Source: Methylobacterium sp.
GTDB taxonomy: Bacteria; Pseudomonadota; Alphaproteobacteria; Rhizobiales; Beijerinckiaceae
DNA: 64,000 nt
Reading direction: 5' to 3'
Assembly (NCBI GenBank): GCA_020253445.1
Contig: JADCBP010000008.1
Coordinates: forward strand, 139,787-203,786
Shown here: positions 25,618-34,241 of the stretch, one piece after another
How positions within the stretch are numbered: the first letter of the stretch is position 1
Layout: each line of letters starts with the position of its first letter
Notes under the pieces: model-generated
Seen by the model: only the letters and a program-made list of their open reading frames with translations
The model's database searches: none
What the model was told of the DNA's origin: nothing
Translations under genes and position numbers: made by a program

Positions 25618-27516
25618 TCAGCTGCGACGCGCGAGCAGGCTCGGATCGGACCGGAACTGCGGTGCGAGAAGCGGGCCTTCGATGCGGAAAGCGAAGAACT
25701 CGCTTGGCAGGGGCGGCTGGTCCTCCCGCCGGCGCAGAATGATCGAAAGGTCATGCCGCTGGGCAGGAAGATCGATCGCGCCTTCCAGCTGGCCGGACAT
25801 GCGCGGCGCCATCAGCGTGGCGCCGACCGGCTCCACGCGCCCCTGGCGCATGGCGAAATGGATCGAGACCTGATCGAAGGGCGTCCGCCCGCCCAGCGCG
25901 GCCACGAGAGCCGCCTCCGGCCGGGCATCCCCGGCGCGGGTCATGAGGCGGTTTGCGTCGATGCCGAGAACCTGGCCACCGCGCATTTCGAGGCTGCCCG
26001 TGCCGGCGAGATTCGTGGTGATCTCCGCGATGCTTTCGCCGCTCGACTCGGCCTGCAGAACGAGATGGGCCGGACCCCGCAGGCGCGTGATCCCGAAGGC
26101 CTGCTCGAAGACCGTCTCGGCCTCCACCTTGTCAGCGACCAATTGCAAGCGAACATCCTGCATGCCGCGCTCGCGGCGCACCACCGAGAGGCGTGCTTTC
26201 ACCGTCCCCCCGGCATAGCGGGCATCGTTGATGGCGAATTCCGCGCGGTCGCGCCGGGTGAGGATCGACAGGGCCGCGTTCTCGAGCGCCACCTTGCCGA
26301 GCCGGAAGGCCTTGGTGGAGAGGCGGATATCGAGGTCGATCGCCGGGGCCGGGTTCACGTCGAAATCGCGGTGCGACCACGTGCCATCCGTCGTGCGCAG
26401 CCGCTGGAGCGAGGCCGAAGCGGCCGTGCCATCGACGAGATCGCCCGCGAGCGTCGCCGAGATGTTCCAGCGCCCGGCATTCTCGCGGATCGCGGCAATG
26501 CCTGTCAGTGCGCCATCGGCCCGGCGGATGGACAGGGCTTCGAGGCCGCCGCCCCGCGGGTCCATGGCCAGTGAGCCGGTGATGCGGGTCGGCTGATCTG
26601 CGGTGCCATCCGCGCGGCTCAGCGTGATGCCAACCAACCGCTCGAAATCGTTCTGGATGCTGGCATCCACATTGCCCTGCAGGCTCAGGTCCGGATTGCG
26701 CCTGAGTGTTCCGCTAAAGCTCGCCCGCGACCCGAAGCCGGAAAGATGGATGGAGGCCGATTGCGCGGCGCCGCCCTGCAGGGCACGCCTGGTCGGCAAC
26801 GAGGCCGAAATCTCGACCGGCCGGTTAGGGGTGTCGCGACGGGCGGTGAAATCGATCCGGCCCGCATTCGCGCGGTAGCGCAGCCGCGCATTCACCGGTT
26901 CCAGCAACAGGCGCTGCGGATCGCCCTCGGCACCCACCGCCACCCGCGCGCCGTCAAGCGTAATCCGGGCGCCCGAAAGCTGGTTCAACCCCGAGAAACT
27001 GCCCGTGACGGCCTCCAGAAGCCCCGTGAGCTGACGCGGCGAGGCGTGGATCGCGTTGAGGTCGGAGGAGGGCAGCTGCACGAAGGCGTTCTGCAGGGTG
27101 AGATCCGGCACATCCACTGAACCATCGATGAGATCCATCAGGTGAAGGCGCAGGATTCCGCGCGTCGCGGTGATGCGCAGGCCCATCTCGCGCCGCTCGA
27201 AGGCAATGTCCTCGAGAATGATCTGCGGACGCGGCCAGTAGCGCAATTCGGCCTTGCCGATCCGCACCGTGCCGCCGGCCTCGCGTTCAAGCTTGGCGCT
27301 GAGTTGCGCCGGCACGGCGGAAAAGTCGCGCGTGAGCAGCAGACCCAGGATGAGAACGGTGAAACCCGCCCCAAGCACGGCGAGCCCCGTAGCCAGAACC
27401 GCCAGGATGCGCCGGAGGGGCAACCTGGCCGCCGCGCGCTTCAATATCGCGAGCGGATCGCCGTTGCCGGTCTCCGGGCTGGCCGGGGGAAGGGGTGGCG
27501 CTTCACGAATGGCCAT
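25618..27516 (-). CDS. AsmA-family protein
   Basis: A 632-aa protein with one N-terminal transmembrane segment (about residues 32-58, RRILAVLATGLAVLGAGFTV onwards) and a long periplasmic part rich in beta repeats. RIGKAELRYWPRPQIILEDI and the C-terminal LEGAIDLPAQRHDLSIILR and FRIEGPLLAPQF are characteristic of AsmA/DUF3971-like proteins. These act as bridges for lipid movement between membranes or in outer-membrane assembly. The ATG at 27516 has AGGAG six bases upstream. The tRNA-Phe gene lies just beyond its 3' end. Confidence 0.85.
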   Translation of the reverse strand: MAIREAPPLPPASPETGNGDPLAILKRAAARLPLRRILAVLATGLAVLGAGFTVLILGLLLTRDFSAVPAQLSAKLEREAGGTVRIGKAELRYWPRPQIILEDIAFERREMGLRITATRGILRLHLMDLIDGSVDVPDLTLQNAFVQLPSSDLNAIHASPRQLTGLLEAVTGSFSGLNQLSGARITLDGARVAVGAEGDPQRLLLEPVNARLRYRANAGRIDFTARRDTPNRPVEISASLPTRRALQGGAAQSASIHLSGFGSRASFSGTLRRNPDLSLQGNVDASIQNDFERLVGITLSRADGTADQPTRITGSLAMDPRGGGLEALSIRRADGALTGIAAIRENAGRWNISATLAGDLVDGTAASASLQRLRTTDGTWSHRDFDVNPAPAIDLDIRLSTKAFRLGKVALENAALSILTRRDRAEFAINDARYAGGTVKARLSVVRRERGMQDVRLQLVADKVEAETVFEQAFGITRLRGPAHLVLQAESSGESIAEITTNLAGTGSLEMRGGQVLGIDANRLMTRAGDARPEAALVAALGGRTPFDQVSIHFAMRQGRVEPVGATLMAPRMSGQLEGAIDLPAQRHDLSIILRRREDQPPLPSEFFAFRIEGPLLAPQFRSDPSLLARRS

Positions 27517-27560
27517 GTCTCCTGCCCTCGGGCTCCGTCGCGCGCAGGCAGAGCCGGTCA

Positions 27561-27595
27561 ATAAAAACGACAACGGGCGAGAGGCCCTCGCCCGT
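27561..27595 (-). terminator. intrinsic terminator after the CoA-transferase genes
   Basis: On the minus strand ACGGGCGAG, a 5-nt loop and CTCGCCCGT make a 9-bp GC-rich stem, followed by TGTCGTTTTTATT. It lies about 64 bases past the scoB stop and before asmA. Confidence 0.85.
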
Positions 27596-27658
27596 CGCGA
27601 GTTCTCATGCAGTTTAGCGGATTGCCGCCGGCGAGGAAAGCCGGGCGACGCGGCTTTC

Positions 27659-28300
27659 CTACAGCGCGGAAACGTAGTCCGCTTCGGTCTTCGAGCGGAG
27701 TTCGTCTTCTGTGACGTCCGGTGCCAGCTCAATGAGTTTCATCGGCTTCTTGCCGGACCGGTCGATCTCGAAGACGGCGAGATCGGTGATCACCATATCC
27801 ACCACGCCCGCGCCGGTCAGAGGCAGCGTGCAGCGCTTCAGGAGCTTGGATTCGCCCTTGGCCTCGTGTTCCATCACCACGACGACCTTCTGCACGCCGG
27901 CGACGAGGTCCATCGCGCCGCCCATGCCTTTCACCATCTTGCCGGGGATCATCCAGTTGGCGAGGTCGCCATTCTGGGCCACCTGCATGGCACCGAGGAT
28001 CGAGAGGTCGATATGCCCGCCGCGGATCATGGCGAAGCTGTCGGCCGAGGAGAAATACGAGGTGATCGGCAATTCCGTCACGGTCTGCTTGCCGGCATTG
28101 ATGAGGTCCGGGTCTTCCTCGCCCTCATAGGGGAAGGGACCCATGCCCATCATGCCGTTCTCGCTCTGCAGCGCCACCGAGATGCCCTCGGGGATGAAGT
28201 TGGAGACGAGGGTGGGGATGCCGATGCCGAGATTGACGTAGAAGCCGTCCTTCAGCTCTTTCGCGGCGCGTGCGGCCATTTCTTCGCGGGACCAAGCCAT
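27659..28300 (-). CDS. scoB: 3-oxoacid CoA-transferase subunit B
   Basis: A 213-aa beta subunit of a class I CoA-transferase (SCOT type), which activates acetoacetate or related 3-oxoacids with succinyl-CoA. The catalytic glutamate is in [12 protein letters not shown] (about residue 49). [13 protein letters not shown] and [12 protein letters not shown]-type stretches are typical. The ATG at 28300 has GGGAG upstream. It lies 20 bases after scoA and both are closed by the terminator at 27561. Confidence 0.92.
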   Translation of the reverse strand: MAWSREEMAARAAKELKDGFYVNLGIGIPTLVSNFIPEGISVALQSENGMMGMGPFPYEGEEDPDLINAGKQTVTELPITSYFSSADSFAMIRGGHIDLSILGAMQVAQNGDLANWMIPGKMVKGMGGAMDLVAGVQKVVVVMEHEAKGESKLLKRCTLPLTGAGVVDMVITDLAVFEIDRSGKKPMKLIELAPDVTEDELRSKTEADYVSAL

Positions 28301-28319
28301 TGTTTCTGCTCCCGATTTT

Positions 28320-29066
28320 TCAGTGCGAGGGCGTGGGATGAGGGCGGTTGGTGCGGTTCTCGATGCGCTTGGGCGCATCTGGTACATGCACGATCCGTTT
28401 CACAAAGATGCCCGGCGTGTGGATCTGGTCCGGGTCGAGTTCGCCGGCGGGGAAGAGATGTTCGACCTCGGCGATCGTCACGGTCGCGGCGGTTGCCATC
28501 ATCGGATTGAAATTTCGTGCGGTCTTCCGATAGATCAGGTTGCCCTCGGTATCGCCCTTCCAGGCATGCACCAGCGCGACATCGGCCCAGAGGCCCGTCT
28601 CCATGATGTATTTGCGGCCGGCGAAGCGCGGGGAATCGGGGAATTCCTTCACCTCCTTGCCCTCCGCGATCACCGTGCCATAGCCTGTCGCGGTATAGAA
28701 GGCGGGGATGCCCGCGCCGCCCGCGCGAATGCGCTCGGCCAGCGTGCCCTGCGGGTTGAATTCAAGTTCGAGCTCGCCAGCGAGAAATTGCTGGGCGAAG
28801 ATCTTGTTCTCGCCGACATAGGACGAGATCATCTTCCGGATCTGCCGCGTCTCCAGCAGCTTGCCGAGATGGATGCCATCCACGCCGGCATTGTTCGAGA
28901 TGACCGTGAGGCCCTTCACGCCCGCTTCCCGGATGGCCTCGACCAGCGTTTCGGCGACGCCGCAGAGGCCGAAGCCTCCGGCCATGATGACCATGTCGTC
29001 CTGGAGGATCCCGGCAAGCGCCGACTTCGCATCCTTGTAGACCTTTCGCGAGGAAGGGCTCCCCAT
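28320..29066 (-). CDS. scoA: 3-oxoacid CoA-transferase subunit A
   Basis: A 248-aa alpha subunit of the same heteromeric CoA-transferase. The CoA-binding glycine motif [15 protein letters not shown] (about residues 27-41), ISNNAGVDG and the block [19 protein letters not shown] are intact. The ATG at 29066 was chosen with AGGGG upstream; a GTG at 29075 would sit on that site. The pair would serve ketone-body or acetoacetate use, which is also the end product of leucine breakdown. Confidence 0.92.
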   Translation of the reverse strand: MGSPSSRKVYKDAKSALAGILQDDMVIMAGGFGLCGVAETLVEAIREAGVKGLTVISNNAGVDGIHLGKLLETRQIRKMISSYVGENKIFAQQFLAGELELEFNPQGTLAERIRAGGAGIPAFYTATGYGTVIAEGKEVKEFPDSPRFAGRKYIMETGLWADVALVHAWKGDTEGNLIYRKTARNFNPMMATAATVTIAEVEHLFPAGELDPDQIHTPGIFVKRIVHVPDAPKRIENRTNRPHPTPSH

Positions 29067-29224
29067 CGTGAACACCCCTTGTATCGGCGGCGCTTCCAGC
29101 CGCTCATGCGTTGATGGTGCGCTCCGGCGATTGCCAAAGCCCGGATGCCTCTGCTCTTATCGACTTTGGTGCGGCGCGGAAAGAGGGGCTTTCGGACGAA
29201 TCTCGGGGCCCCGAAAGCAGAATG

Positions 29225-30826
29225 TCAGCTGCGTCGGCTCAGGAGCAGGGCCGCCATCGCGCTGATGGCGACGATCAGCAGCGAATCAACCGCGCCATGC
29301 TCGAACAGCCCGGCTGAAGCCTTCGAATAGGCGCGCGTCGCCAGCGTTTCGAAATTGAGCGGGCGCAGGAGCAGCGTCGCCGGCAGCTCTTTCACCGTAT
29401 CGATGAAGACGAGCAGCGCACCAAGCTTCAGCCCCGGCGCGATGGCCGGACGATGGATGCGCCAGGCGAGCGCCATGTCGCCGAGGCCATGGATGCGCGC
29501 CACCGCATCGACATTGGTCGGCAACCGTGCGAGCGCGAGGTTCGCCTGTGTCGTTCCGATGCCGAGGAAGCGCGCGGCGAGAGCATAGAGCATGGCCGCG
29601 CTGGAACCGATGAAGAGAAATGGCAGCCCCAGCCGCGCCACGCCCCCATCGATCAGCCCGATCACGGGCATCATCGCCAGGACGAGAACGGTCGCCGGCG
29701 TCGCATAACCCAGCATCGCGATGGTTCCGAGGCGCGAGAAACCTCCGCTCGTCCGTTGGGCGATGGCGATGATCGCGCCGGTCGCCACCACGATCAGGCT
29801 GACGGAAAGGCCCAGCGCGAGGGTCGAGGCCATCGCGGCGAACAATTCCGAATCCACCTGCTGCGCACCAAGATAGGCAAGCGCGCGACTGCCGAGATGA
29901 AGCGCCGGCAGCGCGAAGCCGAGCAGGACGGGCAGGGCGCAGAACAGCGTCGCCGCCAGCGCCGCAAGGCCGGCAAGCGGCACGCGGCGCGGCTCGGTTG
30001 TGTGATCCTTCGCCTGCCGCTGGCTTTCGCCTGTGCGCGCACGGGGATCGATCATCAGCAGGGCCGCAACCAGCAGCACCATCAATCCCGCGAGGCGGGC
30101 CGCGCCGGCCATGTCGTTCCGGTTGATCCAGAGATCGCGGATCACCGCCGAGAGGCTCGATACCCCGAGATATTCCACCGCGCCGAGATCATTGAGCGCC
30201 TCGAGCAGCGCCAGCACGCCGCCGGCCAGGATTGCCGGCCTCGCGATGGGCAGTCCAATGCGGAAGAACAGCCCCGCGCCACGCGCGCCGAGCAGGCGGG
30301 CGGCCTCGATGACATTGCGCCCGGTGCGCGAGAACAGGATGCGGCAGGGAATATAGACGTAGGGGAGCAGCACGAGGCCGAGAATGGCAACCGCGCCGGG
30401 CAGGCTGCGCAGATCCGGAAGCCATGGCCCGCCGCCCGGCTTCGGCCCGAACATCGCGCGCAGCATGCCCTGAACGGGGCCGAAGAAGTCGAAAAGGTCC
30501 ACCGCCACATAGGCCGCGAGATAGGTGGGGAAGGCGAGCGGCAGCACGAGCCCGATTTCCAGCCAGCGCCGGCCGGGGAATTCATGCACCGAGACGAGCC
30601 ATGCGGTGGAAACGCCGAGAATGCCGGTGACCAGCGCCACGCCGAGCAGCAGCTGGAAGGTCTCCTTCACGGCATGCATCTGCGTGGCGGAAAGCGCGAA
30701 AGGGTTGGCCGCGCCCGGCTGGGCCATGCGCCAGAGCAGGCCAAGACCCGGCGCAACGACAAGAGCGGCGAGCACAAGGCCCGCCGCTGCCAGAAGAATG
30801 CCGTGTCGTCGCAGAAGGCGGGTCAA
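29225..30826 (-). CDS. ferric-iron-type ABC permease with two fused permease domains
   Basis: A 533-aa inner-membrane protein carrying two permease domains in one chain, as in FbpB/AfuB. EAA-type loops are visible in each half: EAARLLGARGAGLFFRIGLP (about residue 176) and VARIHGLGDMALAWRIHRP (about residue 440). About twelve hydrophobic segments. It lies seven bases after the binding-protein gene. No ATPase gene is adjacent, so that subunit must be encoded elsewhere. Confidence 0.87.
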   Translation of the reverse strand: MTRLLRRHGILLAAAGLVLAALVVAPGLGLLWRMAQPGAANPFALSATQMHAVKETFQLLLGVALVTGILGVSTAWLVSVHEFPGRRWLEIGLVLPLAFPTYLAAYVAVDLFDFFGPVQGMLRAMFGPKPGGGPWLPDLRSLPGAVAILGLVLLPYVYIPCRILFSRTGRNVIEAARLLGARGAGLFFRIGLPIARPAILAGGVLALLEALNDLGAVEYLGVSSLSAVIRDLWINRNDMAGAARLAGLMVLLVAALLMIDPRARTGESQRQAKDHTTEPRRVPLAGLAALAATLFCALPVLLGFALPALHLGSRALAYLGAQQVDSELFAAMASTLALGLSVSLIVVATGAIIAIAQRTSGGFSRLGTIAMLGYATPATVLVLAMMPVIGLIDGGVARLGLPFLFIGSSAAMLYALAARFLGIGTTQANLALARLPTNVDAVARIHGLGDMALAWRIHRPAIAPGLKLGALLVFIDTVKELPATLLLRPLNFETLATRAYSKASAGLFEHGAVDSLLIVAISAMAALLLSRRS

Positions 30827-30833
30827 TCCGGCC

Positions 30834-31865
30834 TCAGCTCTGCGGTCCGAGGTTGAAGCCCACCTTGTCCACCAGTTCGGACGCCGCCTTTCGGTTCTTC
30901 CCGATGGTTTCCAGCGGGGTCCTATCGGCCTTCAGCGTGCCGAGCGACTTCAGGAAATCATTCGGCTCGATGCCGGCGAGCACCGGATATTCATGGTTCT
31001 GCTCGGCATAGATCGCCTGCGCGGCCGGGCTCAACAGCCATTCGACAAGGCGCTGCGCATTGGCCTTGTTCTTTGCGTGCTTCGCGAAGACCACGCCCGA
31101 GATGTTCACATGCGTGCCGCCGCCGTCCCTGAAGGTCGGGAGAATGACGCGCACCGCCTCTGCCCAGGCCTTCTGCGCCGGGTCCTTCGCCATCAGGCCC
31201 ATGTAATAGGTGTTGGCCGGGCCGATATCGCAGAGGCCGGCCGCGATGTCCTTCGCCACGTCGCGGTCACCTCCCGAGGGCTTCTTCGCGAGATTGGCGC
31301 GCACGCCTTTCAGCCATTCTTCGGCACCCGCTTCGCCGTTATGCGCGATGACCGCCGAGATCAGCGAGGTGTTGTAGGGATGCAAGCCATCGCGCGAGCA
31401 GACGCGGCCCCTGAAGCGCGGGCTCGCGAGATCCTCATAGGTGAGGGTCGCGTCTTTCACGCGGTCCCTCGAAACATAATAGGCGCGGGCGCGCAATGAA
31501 ACCGCCCACCAGCCGTTATCCGTGCCGCGCAAGTGGGGCGGCACCACGTTCTCGAGCGCCGGGCTCGCGACAGGCTGCGTCACGCCCAGCGCGATCGCCT
31601 GGTTCAGGGTCGCGACATCGACCGAGAGCAGCAGGTCGGCCGGGCTGCGCTCGCCCTCGGACTGCATGCGCTCGGCGAGGCCGTTCGCGGCAAAGACGAC
31701 ATTCACCTTCACGCCGGTCTCGGCGGTGAACCGGTCGAGAAGCGGCTTGATGAGGCCCGGCTCGCGATGCGTGTAGAGGTTCACTTCGCCTTGCGCGAAA
31801 GCGGGGGCGGCAAAAGCCAATGCGAGAAGCGCCGGCAGGATGGGGCGTCGGGTCAGGCGGATCAT
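30834..31865 (-). CDS. ferric-iron ABC transporter substrate-binding protein (FbpA/FutA-like)
   Basis: A 343-aa periplasmic protein with signal peptide MIRLTRRPILPALLALAFAA and mature start EVNLYTHREPGLIKPLL, the typical opening of ferric-binding proteins. The YY pair near the C-terminal half (GPANTYYMGLM) matches the tyrosines that bind iron in this class. The ATG at 31865 has GGAG upstream. An iron-responsive-operator-like site lies about 125 bases upstream. Confidence 0.88.
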   Translation of the reverse strand: MIRLTRRPILPALLALAFAAPAFAQGEVNLYTHREPGLIKPLLDRFTAETGVKVNVVFAANGLAERMQSEGERSPADLLLSVDVATLNQAIALGVTQPVASPALENVVPPHLRGTDNGWWAVSLRARAYYVSRDRVKDATLTYEDLASPRFRGRVCSRDGLHPYNTSLISAVIAHNGEAGAEEWLKGVRANLAKKPSGGDRDVAKDIAAGLCDIGPANTYYMGLMAKDPAQKAWAEAVRVILPTFRDGGGTHVNISGVVFAKHAKNKANAQRLVEWLLSPAAQAIYAEQNHEYPVLAGIEPNDFLKSLGTLKADRTPLETIGKNRKAASELVDKVGFNLGPQS

Positions 31866-31988
31866 GTGCAATCTCCATCGTCAGCGGGTTCAAGGCCCGA
31901 GGATGCGACGGGCAGTTGCCCGTTGGCACTTCCGATTTCTATGGGAATGGTGTGGGCGTCAACCAGAAAACGCAAGCATTCCATAAAC

Positions 31989-32004
31989 TTATAGGAATTC
32001 TAAA
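31989..32004 (-). promoter_or_regulatory. possible iron-responsive operator
   Basis: On the minus strand TTTAGAATTCCTATAA resembles the rhizobial IRO box (TTTAGAATT then an inverted half) recognised by RirA. It lies upstream of the ferric-binding-protein gene. The right half is imperfect, so this is a suggestion. Confidence 0.4.
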
Positions 32005-32036
32005 CTGCGCGACTGAGCCTTCCGTGGCAAAAAATG

Positions 32037-32067
32037 AAAAAGGCGCCATGATTTGGGGCGCCTTTTT
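32037..32067 (-). terminator. intrinsic terminator after DUF2865 gene
   Basis: AGGCGCC and GGCGCCT form a 7-bp stem around a short loop, flanked by A runs on one side and T runs on the other, so it can end transcription in either direction. It lies about 31 bases past the stop of the minus-strand DUF2865 gene. Confidence 0.85.
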
Positions 32068-32097
32068 GGGACGGTTCCAAACTGGGGAATTTCGGCC

Positions 32098-33231
32098 TCA
32101 GTTCATGGCGATGAGACCCTGCCTTCGCCCCATCTGCCCTATTGGCTGGGGGCCGGGCGGGCGTGCTGTGCGCATCTCCTCGAAGCCCGGGCCGGTTCCC
32201 GGGAACTCGCTCACCCTGCGGATGCCGGCTTTCATCTCGGGCTGGAGGATTTCCGTGGCCAGGAGATGACGCGGATTGGCCAGGGGATGACGCGGATTGG
32301 CCAGCAGATCCGCCGGCCTCCTGCCGCGGAGAGAGGCGGCTTCCATGCCGCGGACGAGCTGGAGTTCCCCCGGATTCTCCATTTGGCGCAGAGCATCCGA
32401 GAACTGGTTCTGGCGGAGCGGGAAGGTCGGCGAGCCGTCGAAATGCCGCATCCCCTGGCGTGTCATGGTCAGGTCGCCCCGGCGCAGGGTGAAATCGGTC
32501 AACAGGGCCGAGGCCGGTTGGGTCGAACCCTTCGGCCGGCAGATGCAGGCCCGATCGTAACGTTCGCGATAACGGAAGGCCGTCGGCAAAGCGGAATAAT
32601 TCGCGCCACCGCGCGGGGAATAGGCCTCGGAGAAATCCCTTGCGCCGCGCGGCATCGTGAAGAGCGCGGTCTGCGCGCCGGGGCAGGCGATGCGGCAGGC
32701 CATTTCATGCGCGCCCTCGTCTCCGGTGCCGGCCCGGCCGATCGGGAAGGCGAAGCCATCGCAAAGGCGCACGCAATAGTTGGTGGCAGCGTGGAGGCCG
32801 GGCTCCGCGCCGCCGCCCTGGGCGCGATTGCTGCGCGGTGGAGGGGCGGCTTCGGCCGGCACGGGCTTCAGGCCCTCGAGCGCTTCACCGGGCAGGCTGC
32901 CCGCGCCGCCCGGCGATCCGGGCCGCTGCGCCGGCGCGTTGATTCCAGAAGAGGAGGCGCTCTGGGTCTCCGGGCGCCAGAAGGGCAGCGACACGCGCCA
33001 ATCGGCGATGGAGGATGCATGGGTCTCCACAGCCAGGCGGATCGGCTTGTTCAATCCCGTCAAGGTCTCCCGCAGGATCGGGGAATGGCCTGCCTGAATG
33101 AGAAGGATTCCGGTCGAGACGGCGATCACCGCTCCCAGAGCCAGGCTTGTCATGCCGGAGATGGACAATTTCCCTGCCACGCAGATCGGCCGATCCCGAA
33201 AATGCCCCAGCAACCGACGCCACGCCGCCAT
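32098..33231 (-). CDS. DUF2865 domain-containing protein
   Basis: A 377-aa protein with a hydrophobic N-terminal segment (ISGMTSLALGAVIAVSTGILL) suggesting export or membrane anchoring. The DUF2865 core runs from about residue 150 to 235: NYCVRLCDGFAFPI, CRIACPGAQTALFTMP, and ACICRP, with six or more cysteines. DUF2865 is typical of Hyphomicrobiales and has no known role. The ATG at 33231 has GGGGAG upstream. Near the C-terminus a 7-residue unit (LANPRH-P/L) is tandemly repeated. Confidence 0.8.
   Translation of the reverse strand: MAAWRRLLGHFRDRPICVAGKLSISGMTSLALGAVIAVSTGILLIQAGHSPILRETLTGLNKPIRLAVETHASSIADWRVSLPFWRPETQSASSSGINAPAQRPGSPGGAGSLPGEALEGLKPVPAEAAPPPRSNRAQGGGAEPGLHAATNYCVRLCDGFAFPIGRAGTGDEGAHEMACRIACPGAQTALFTMPRGARDFSEAYSPRGGANYSALPTAFRYRERYDRACICRPKGSTQPASALLTDFTLRRGDLTMTRQGMRHFDGSPTFPLRQNQFSDALRQMENPGELQLVRGMEAASLRGRRPADLLANPRHPLANPRHLLATEILQPEMKAGIRRVSEFPGTGPGFEEMRTARPPGPQPIGQMGRRQGLIAMN
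32260..32301. repeat. 21-bp tandem repeat inside the DUF2865 gene
   Basis: Two copies of a 21-mer (CAGGAGATGACGCGGATTGG-C, with one G for A in the second) in frame, giving two LANPRH units in the protein. Length is a multiple of three, so copy number may vary without a frameshift. Confidence 0.85.
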
Positions 33232-33503
33232 AGCCACAACTCCCCGAAACCCGGGCCAGATTCCATGCTTACCTGATTCTTAATGTGGGAAATGCGCGCG
33301 CGAAATCCTGATCGGAAGGGGACGGCCCGGCCTCGCACCTTCTGCCTGGGGTTCGCTTGTGCAAAAGCCTCAGCGGTTTCGCGAAGGCAGTGCTTGACCC
33401 TGCGGAAGCGAGCGTCTATGCGAGCGCTTCACGAAGTGCAGGGCTGATTGTCCGCGGCTTCGTCGGCAAGTGCTGTCCCGGGCGTTCTGCCCGCCAGCCT
33501 TGC

Positions 33504-33577
33504 TGGGGGATAGTTTAACGGTAGAACAGCGGACTCTGACTCCGTTAGTCTTGGTTCGAATCCAGGTCCCCCAGCCA
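33504..33577 (+). tRNA. tRNA-Gln (CUG)
   Basis: TGGGGGA acceptor, TAGTTTAACGGTAGAACA D arm, anticodon stem-loop GCGGA-CTCTGAC-TCCGT giving CTG, T arm GGTTCGAATCC, acceptor TCCCCCA, G and encoded CCA. Length 74 nt. It marks the left edge of the catabolic island; remnants of mobile DNA begin about 200 bases later. The 266 bases before it (33238-33503) show nothing recognisable. Confidence 0.96.
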
Positions 33578-33775
33578 GCTTTTTTCAAGCCGAATAGTGT
33601 CGTAAAATCAAATTGATAAGGCCGAGCGTCTTCCGCTTGGCATCTCCTTGGGACCCCAAAACAGCACCACATTCTGGTCCAGCTCAAGCGCGGCAGCTTA
33701 AGCCTCACCTTGCAGTTTAGTAGATGGAACGCCACGACTCGTCTCCACTCCGGTCAAATACGGAGGGGGCGAAAG

Positions 33776-33970
33776 GTGGCCAACGACCGCTGCAAGGGTG
33801 GGTTGCACACGGTAAAAAAGGTTACAGCCCTCGCTGAACATCTCAAGGATTATGCAGCAGCTCTGAAAGAGCAGGGTTTTGCTCTGACCTCCTTGGATGC
33901 TTTCGTTGGATCAGGAGGCTATTCGCTGGCTAACCGGCAGGACGCCTCTCTTCAGCAATCTATGCTGCGT
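33776..33970 (+). pseudogene. N-terminal remnant of a three-Cys-motif partner (TcmP)-like gene
   Basis: A GTG with a strong GGAGGGGG site opens a frame reading VANDRCKGGLHTVKKV and LKEQGFALTSLDAFVGSGGY, which resembles the start of TcmP proteins (their DAFAGTG motif). After about 60 residues the homology stops and the frame runs into sequence that belongs to an IstB remnant on the other strand. I read it as a gene cut by an insertion and then decayed. Family call is moderate. Confidence 0.45.
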
Positions 33971-33991
33971 GAAGACGGCAAGTTCTCGACG

Positions 33992-34189
33992 CCCGGTTCC
34001 GCTGCCGCCGACGAGAACTGCGTTGCGCTGGCTGGCGATGAAGGCGCCGGAGGCGAGGTCGCGCACCAAGCCCTCATTGATGGGCGTGCCGGCGAAGGCG
34101 AACTCGGCCAGGTCCCTGGCCAGCGGCAGGCGGGCGGCGGTCATCTGGTACTTGATCGAGCGCGCCTGCAGCCCATCCCGGGCATCCAT
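33992..34189 (-). pseudogene. istB fragment (IS21-family helper ATPase)
   Basis: On the minus strand a frame reads KYQMTAARLPLARDLAEFAF, then NEGLVRDLASGAFIASQRNA and VLVGGSGTG, the segment of IstB up to the P-loop. The frame departs from IstB directly after GSGTG, and the rest of the protein and the istA transposase are absent. It is a degraded IS21 remnant of about 200 bases. Confidence 0.65.
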
Positions 34190-34241
34190 CGATCGAGAGA
34201 TCAATGGCATGGGGCGCCACGAACCCTCTTGCGGGCTCACT

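Noticed and set aside
32260-32301. A CRISPR-like reading of the 21-bp tandem repeat
   Set aside because: Repeats are direct and unspaced, in frame inside a coding gene, with only two copies. No CRISPR array or cas gene is present in the window.
33370-33735. A 121-codon minus-strand frame across the tRNA-Gln gene
   Set aside because: It contains the whole tRNA gene and has no recognisable protein features.
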